DNA of 64,000 nt, taken from the NCBI GenBank assembly GCA_963819785.1, contig CAWFXW010000027.1, positions 1 to 64,000 of the forward strand, read 5' to 3'. Position numbers and translations under genes: made by a program. The notes beneath the pieces were generated by a model. That model was given only the letters and a program-made list of their open reading frames with translations, was not told where the DNA came from and did no database searches. This document shows, piece after piece, positions 60,291 through 64,000 of this stretch. The stretch comes from Palsa-504 sp963819785. Its GTDB lineage: Bacteria; Actinomycetota; Actinomycetes; Streptosporangiales; Streptosporangiaceae. Numbering within the stretch: the stretch's first letter is position 1; each line of letters starts with the position of its first letter.

Positions 60291-60305
60291 CCACGGCCCG
60301 TTCGG
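60291..60305 (+). repeat. CCACGG-type motif near xylB 5' end
   Basis: CCACGGCCCGTTCGG followed by A+T-richer TACAAAGAAGAAG. Inverted with respect to the copy at 58984, 1.3 kb away, so the pair brackets most of the gene. In frame A it encodes part of LLLCTERAVALRP. Confidence 0.75.
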
Positions 60306-60563
60306 TACAAAGAAGAAGACCGTGCATCTGTCCGGCGACGGCCAGGCCGGCGACCTCAGCCGACGCGGGACCGACCGCCGCCCGGACCGCGGTGCACGTG
60401 GCCTGCCACCAGTGCGCCGGGCTGGCCTCGGCCCAGCCGGGCCGGGGCGTGCCGACTTGGTAGCCCGCCGTGCCCTGGCCGAGCACGGCGCCGCCGGGCG
60501 CGCAGAGCAGCGCCTTGACACCGCTGGTGCCCAGATCGAGACCGAGCACCGCGGGTTCGGCGC

Positions 60564-60920
60564 TCAGCCGCCCTCCTCGGGGATGCCGCACTGGACGCTG
60601 AGGATCGGGCGGACCTCAATCGTGCCCGTCCAGGCGGTCGGGTGCTTGGCCGCGATCTCGATCGCCTCATCGAGGTCGGCACAGTCGATCACGTCGTAGC
60701 CGGCGATCTGCTCCTTGGTCTCGGCGAACGGCCCGTCGCTGACCAGGATCTCGCGGTCGCGGACCTGGACGGTGGTGGCGTCGTCAACGCCCCTGAGCCG
60801 GTCGCCATGCAATGTCACCCCGCGGGCCAGCATCTCCGCCAGCCAGGAGTCGAAGGCCGGCATGCCTTCGGCGCTGTGCTCGGCGGCTGGGTCGATGGCG
60901 TGAATCAGCATGTATTTCAT
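60564..60920 (-). CDS. YciI/DGPF-domain protein
   Basis: 118 aa. KYMLIHAIDPAAEHSAEGM, then LVSDGPFAETKEQIAGYDVI, DCADLDEAIEIAAKHPTA and VEVRPI-type end. The DGPF motif marks the subgroup usually found beside ECF sigma factors. A sigma factor is 850 bp upstream. The 3' end overlaps a possible xylB start. Confidence 0.88.
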   Translation of the reverse strand: MKYMLIHAIDPAAEHSAEGMPAFDSWLAEMLARGVTLHGDRLRGVDDATTVQVRDREILVSDGPFAETKEQIAGYDVIDCADLDEAIEIAAKHPTAWTGTIEVRPILSVQCGIPEEGG

Positions 60921-60990
60921 CGGCTACCTCCCGGAGTCATCACTACCACGACGAACGGGGTCGCCGGAATGGACCACGGCCTGGACCGTA

Positions 60991-61767
60991 TTACAGAGCC
61001 ACGTCGAGCATCATCGGGGTGTCGGGGCGGGCGCTGCCGGTCGCGGGTTCGGCGGTCAGGACCAGGCGATCCCCCGGGCGCAGGCCGGAGGCGGTGACCG
61101 GGCCGGCCATGCCGTGGCGGCCTGCGGGCAGCATGCCGGCCGGGCGGGTTCCGGCCGGCCCGATCAGCCACAGTTCGTAGCCCCGCGAGCCGGGCAGCGC
61201 GTGCAGGCCCCGGGCGGTGAAGACCAGCGCGTCCTGAGAGCGGGACATGACGATCGTGGCGGTGCCGCCGCCGGCCACCGTCCCGGTGGTCATCCGGGCG
61301 TCCTGCGCGGTCAGGACCACGGCGATCTGCTGGCTGCTGGCCTGGGCCTGGTCGATCTGCTGCTGCATGCTGCTGTTGCTGACGCCGAACACGACGGCGA
61401 CCGCGAGCGCGGCCGCGGCGGCCACGCCAGCCGTGGCCAGGGTGAGGCGGCCGGGCCAGGCCAGGGCGCGGAACCAGATGCCGACCCTGGCCCGCCTGCC
61501 GTCGGCGAGCGGCACCGGCTCGCTCTCGGCGGGCGGCTGCTGGCGGGTCACGGCCGCGGCGGCCATGATCCGGTCCTTCAGGCCTGCAGGCACGGGCTCG
61601 GCCGCAGCGGCGCCGAGCATGGCGGTCGCCTCGCGCAGGCTCGCGACCTCCCGCGCGCACCCCTCGCACCCGGCCAGGTGCCGCCCGAACCGTTCCCGGT
61701 CCGAGGCGGAGACCGCGTCCATCGCGTACGCCCCGGCCAGGGTGTGCTCGTCGCGTTGCTGTTTCAT
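60991..61767 (-). CDS. rskA: Anti-sigma-K factor RskA-like
   Basis: 258 aa. The N-terminal anti-sigma domain includes HTLAGAYAMDAVSASDRERF and a zinc-type HLAGCEGCAREV. One TM (LTLATAGVAAAAALAVAVVF) and a periplasmic RskA domain (TTGTVAGGGTATIVMSRSQD, GYELWLIGPAGTRPAG) follow. It holds SigK at the membrane until regulated proteolysis. Coupled by ATGA to the sigma gene. Confidence 0.92.
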   Translation of the reverse strand: MKQQRDEHTLAGAYAMDAVSASDRERFGRHLAGCEGCAREVASLREATAMLGAAAAEPVPAGLKDRIMAAAAVTRQQPPAESEPVPLADGRRARVGIWFRALAWPGRLTLATAGVAAAAALAVAVVFGVSNSSMQQQIDQAQASSQQIAVVLTAQDARMTTGTVAGGGTATIVMSRSQDALVFTARGLHALPGSRGYELWLIGPAGTRPAGMLPAGRHGMAGPVTASGLRPGDRLVLTAEPATGSARPDTPMMLDVAL

Positions 61768-62378
61768 GCTGAGTCCACTTCCGGCACCCCCAGGCAGTCA
61801 CGCAGCCTGATCAGCGCATCGCGCATCCTGGTCTTCACCGTTCCGGTGGGCACGCCGAGCAGGCTCGCCACCTGGCCGTAGGTGTAGCCGCGGTAGTAGG
61901 CCAGGGTGACCGACTCGCGCTGCACCTCGGTCAGGGCGCCCAGGCAGCGCCGCACACGCTCGCGCTCGAGACTGGACTCGACGGCCTCCATCACCTCGTC
62001 GAACGGGATCTCCGCGGAGGCGATGCGGCGCTCGCGTTCGGCTTCGGCCTGCACGGACCGGACCCGGTCCACGGCCCGGCGATGAGCCAGGGTCATCACC
62101 CAGGCTGTCGCGCTCCCCCGCCCCGCGTCGAACTTGGACGCGCTCCGCCAGACCTCGAGCATGACCTCCTGGGTGACCTCCTCGGACTGGGCCGGATCGC
62201 GGATCACCCGCTTGACCACGCCGAACACGGACGGGCCTAGCTGCTCGAAGACGGCGTCGAAGGCCGCGGCCTCGCCGCGCGCCACCAGGGCGATCTGGCC
62301 GGCCAGATCGGTGCCTGCCGGGACATCCGGGGCGGGACGCGGCCGGTTCCCCGGTTCCTGGCTGCCAGTAGCGGTCAC
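61764..62378 (-). CDS. sigK: ECF sigma factor SigK-like
   Basis: 204 aa from the GTG at 62378; an ATG at 62417 would add 13 residues. Sigma-2: FDAVFEQLGPSVFGVVKRVI and EEVTQEVMLEVWRSASKFD. Sigma-4: LGALTEVQRESVTLAYYRGY then TYGQVASLLGVPTGTVKTRM. TACGAA about 15 bases before the GTG could be the -10 of a leaderless message. Works with RskA; divergent from the molybdoenzyme, a common SigK-linked gene. Confidence 0.9.
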   Translation of the reverse strand: MTATGSQEPGNRPRPAPDVPAGTDLAGQIALVARGEAAAFDAVFEQLGPSVFGVVKRVIRDPAQSEEVTQEVMLEVWRSASKFDAGRGSATAWVMTLAHRRAVDRVRSVQAEAERERRIASAEIPFDEVMEAVESSLERERVRRCLGALTEVQRESVTLAYYRGYTYGQVASLLGVPTGTVKTRMRDALIRLRDCLGVPEVDSA

Positions 62379-62470
62379 ACCCGATATTCGTAGCAGCCGG
62401 CCACTATGGTTTGCCATCTGGGTCCGGCGGCAAACCCTGAGGGCCTCGGCGACGAATAAGGGACATGGGA

Positions 62471-64000
62471 ATGAAGGGGAGCCGACCGGGTCCGAGCGAC
62501 CCATGGGCCAGGCGCCGGGCGGGGCTCGGCGCGATCGCGGGGGTGCTGGCCGCGGCCACCGCGCTCGGGGTGGGACAGCTGGTGGCCGGGCTGACCGGCG
62601 CGAACGGGTCGCCGGTGGTCGCGGTCGGGCAGTTGCAGATCGACTTCACGCCGCCGTGGCTGAAGAACTTCGCGATCAATGAGTTCGGCTCCGACGACAA
62701 GCTCGTGCTGGTCAGCGGCATCCTCGTGGTGCTCGGGATCTTCGCGGCCGGGATCGGCGTGGCCGCCACGCGGCGGCTGAGGTACGGGATGGCGGGCTTG
62801 CTGGTGTTCGCGGCCATCGGGCTGACCGCCGCCGCGACCCGGCCCACCGCGTCCGTGTCCAGCCTGCTGCCGACGCTGGCCGCGACGGCGGCGGCCGCCA
62901 TCGCCCTGCGGGCACTGATCGAGCGGATCGGACCGCCGGCCCGGGCCCGGGCCTCGGCTGCGCCGCAGACGTGGGGGGACACCGGGACGGCCGCGGCTGA
63001 CCCCGGTGAGCTCGCCGCCCCGGACCTGCCGCCCGGGATAGCGAGGCCGGGCGGGGTGATCAGGCCTTCTGCCGGTCAGGGGGGTGACTGGCTGGCGGGT
63101 ACCCCGAGGCACGCGGGCCCGGCAGAGCCAGGCCGGCGGCGGTTCGTGACCGCGAGCGTGGCCACCGCGGGCGCCGCGGCCGTGGCCGGGCTGGCCGGCC
63201 GGACGCTGGCCGAGCGGAGCAGCGTGAGCACCGCGCGGAGCACGCTCAAGATCCCCAAGCCCGTACCGTCGACCGTGCCGACCCTGCCGCCGGGCACCGA
63301 CTTCAACATCGCGGGGCTGGCCTCGTTCATCACGCCCAACAACAACTTCTACCGGGTGGACACGGCCATCGTCCTGCCCGAGGTCGACCCGTCGAGCTGG
63401 CAGCTGCGGATCCACGGCATGGTCAGCCGCGAGATCACGATCACCTTCAAGGAACTGCTGAAGCGGCCGCTGATCGAGGACTACGTCACCTTGTGCTGCG
63501 TATCCGACCCGGTCGGCGGGCCTTACATCGGCAACGCGCTGTGGCTGGGCGCGAGCCTGGCCGGCCTGCTGCGCGAGGCCGGGATCAAGGCCGGCGCCGA
63601 CCAGCTCATGTGCACGTCGGTGGACGGGTTCACCTCCGGCACCCCGGTGCAGACCGTGATGGACGGCCGCGACGCGCTGCTCGCGGTGGCCATGAACGGC
63701 CAGCCGCTGCCGATCGCGCACGGCTTCCCGGCGCGCATGGTGGTGCCCGGCCTGTACGGGTACGTGTCGGCGACCAAGTGGGTCACCGACATCAACGTCA
63801 CGACGTTCGCCGGGAACTACGCCTACTGGGCCCAGCGCGGCTGGTCACAGCAGGCGCCGATCAAGACCGAGTCCCGGATCGACGTGCCGAGCGGTGACGC
63901 TCAGATCAAGCCCGGCCGGACCGCGGTGGCCGGGGTGGCGTGGGCGCAGCACAAGGGGATCGAGGCGGTGGAGGTTCGGGTGGACCAGGGGCCCTGGAGC
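62471..64000 (+). CDS. Membrane-anchored sulfite-oxidase-like molybdoenzyme, partial
   Basis: At least 510 codons, open to the window edge. The ATG at 62471 is favoured (AAGG nine bases before); 62465 is possible. Three to four TMs lie in residues 15-150. A Tat-like RRRFVTASVATAGAAAVAGL follows at about 222. The molybdopterin domain has NIAGLASFITPNNNFYRVD, WQLRIHGMVSREITITFKEL and TLCCVSDPVGG, the second Cys being the molybdenum ligand. IAHGFPARMVVPGLYGYVSA is the sulfite-oxidase-family signature. The dimerisation domain begins before the end. Extracytoplasmic oxidoreductase; probable SigK-regulon member. Confidence 0.92.
   Translation, partial: MKGSRPGPSDPWARRRAGLGAIAGVLAAATALGVGQLVAGLTGANGSPVVAVGQLQIDFTPPWLKNFAINEFGSDDKLVLVSGILVVLGIFAAGIGVAATRRLRYGMAGLLVFAAIGLTAAATRPTASVSSLLPTLAATAAAAIALRALIERIGPPARARASAAPQTWGDTGTAAADPGELAAPDLPPGIARPGGVIRPSAGQGGDWLAGTPRHAGPAEPGRRRFVTASVATAGAAAVAGLAGRTLAERSSVSTARSTLKIPKPVPSTVPTLPPGTDFNIAGLASFITPNNNFYRVDTAIVLPEVDPSSWQLRIHGMVSREITITFKELLKRPLIEDYVTLCCVSDPVGGPYIGNALWLGASLAGLLREAGIKAGADQLMCTSVDGFTSGTPVQTVMDGRDALLAVAMNGQPLPIAHGFPARMVVPGLYGYVSATKWVTDINVTTFAGNYAYWAQRGWSQQAPIKTESRIDVPSGDAQIKPGRTAVAGVAWAQHKGIEAVEVRVDQGPWS

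Larger units (their letters stand above)
58892..60549 (-). pseudogene. xylB: Xylulokinase (FGGY), split by minisatellite frameshift
   Basis: N-terminal half in frame A (GTG 60549 or ATG 60591): LGLDLGTSGVKALLCAPGG, VAGLAVAGQMHGLL, ITWLDRRAEAEAQEYQ, AIGAADTAASLLAANLPPGR and LLTLGTGGQLL. The C-terminal half is in frame B: PGGTATNLFRSVDGSAYRLA, VFLPYLAGERWDHRVSGGAW, LQLGGGGSRHPAWRQLLADV and the end SYHRFATAACHQSP. Between lies a 215-bp GC minisatellite coding Pro/Ala/Ser repeats. One G run there is 4 instead of 5 (59699-59702), which accounts for the frame change. Phosphorylates D-xylulose when intact. Confidence 0.85.

Overview
The window is very GC-rich, densely packed DNA with frequent GTG starts, 4-bp ATGA/GTGA gene overlaps, a SigK/RskA pair, PASTA-free Ser/Thr kinases, SpoIIE phosphatase and NarL/OmpR two-component systems. 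This is the profile of a large-genome actinomycete (Streptomyces/Streptosporangiales-like). Genus cannot be decided from the sequence. No rRNA, tRNA or CRISPR array was seen.

Layout. 1-2003: a HIT-family gene split by a complete IS3-family element. 2034-5313: an MMPL exporter and a CDF-like transporter. 5680-11367: an aromatic-catabolism locus. A GntR/FadR regulator, a four-gene operon with 4-bp overlaps (two extradiol-type dioxygenases, a SnoaL-like protein, a meta-cleavage hydrolase) and a divergent class II aldolase share copies of one palindromic operator. 11305-18052: a membrane protein, a NarL-type two-component system and a divergent ABC-2 exporter, with three single-base frameshifts. 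18055-22860: a cyclase/AAA signalling ATPase with a small partner, and a SpoIIE phosphatase. 23180-28227: a tandem duplication of an Ig-like anchored protein plus Ser/Thr kinase. 28224-30764: pseudouridine catabolism (psuG, psuK-like) and a universal stress protein. 31049-35154: sbcCD. 35225-40043: a lipoprotein PBP, adenine deaminase and a DrrAB-type exporter. 40018-41269: a VOC-SnoaL-VOC operon.

41270-46163 is an accessory island: dispersed 80-bp repeats, remnants of an IS5-like element, a MazG-like pyrophosphohydrolase, a caspase/WD40 protein paired with an EACC1 conflict-system component, and a toxin-antitoxin-like pair. 46164-51319 carries a second, intact copy of the ABC-2 exporter, here next to an OmpR-type two-component system instead of a NarL-type one. 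51329-58869 holds small metabolic genes (MetE-like protein, cupins, YciI, YqeY, GNAT, MOSC, CDF transporter, threonine aldolase, class II aldolase, gamma-carbonic anhydrase). 58892-60549 is a xylulokinase gene carrying an expanded GC minisatellite that puts its two halves in different frames. 60564-64000 has a YciI protein, rskA, sigK and a divergent sulfite-oxidase-like molybdoenzyme that runs off the end.

The strongest points are the shared GntR operators, the EACC1/caspase system with two apparent inactivating lesions, a 15-bp motif (CCACGG[CT]CCGTTCGG followed by A+T-rich DNA) found five times at unrelated loci, and the xylulokinase minisatellite. Several genes differ from intact paralogues by one base. 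Decay and sequencing error cannot be separated from this window alone.
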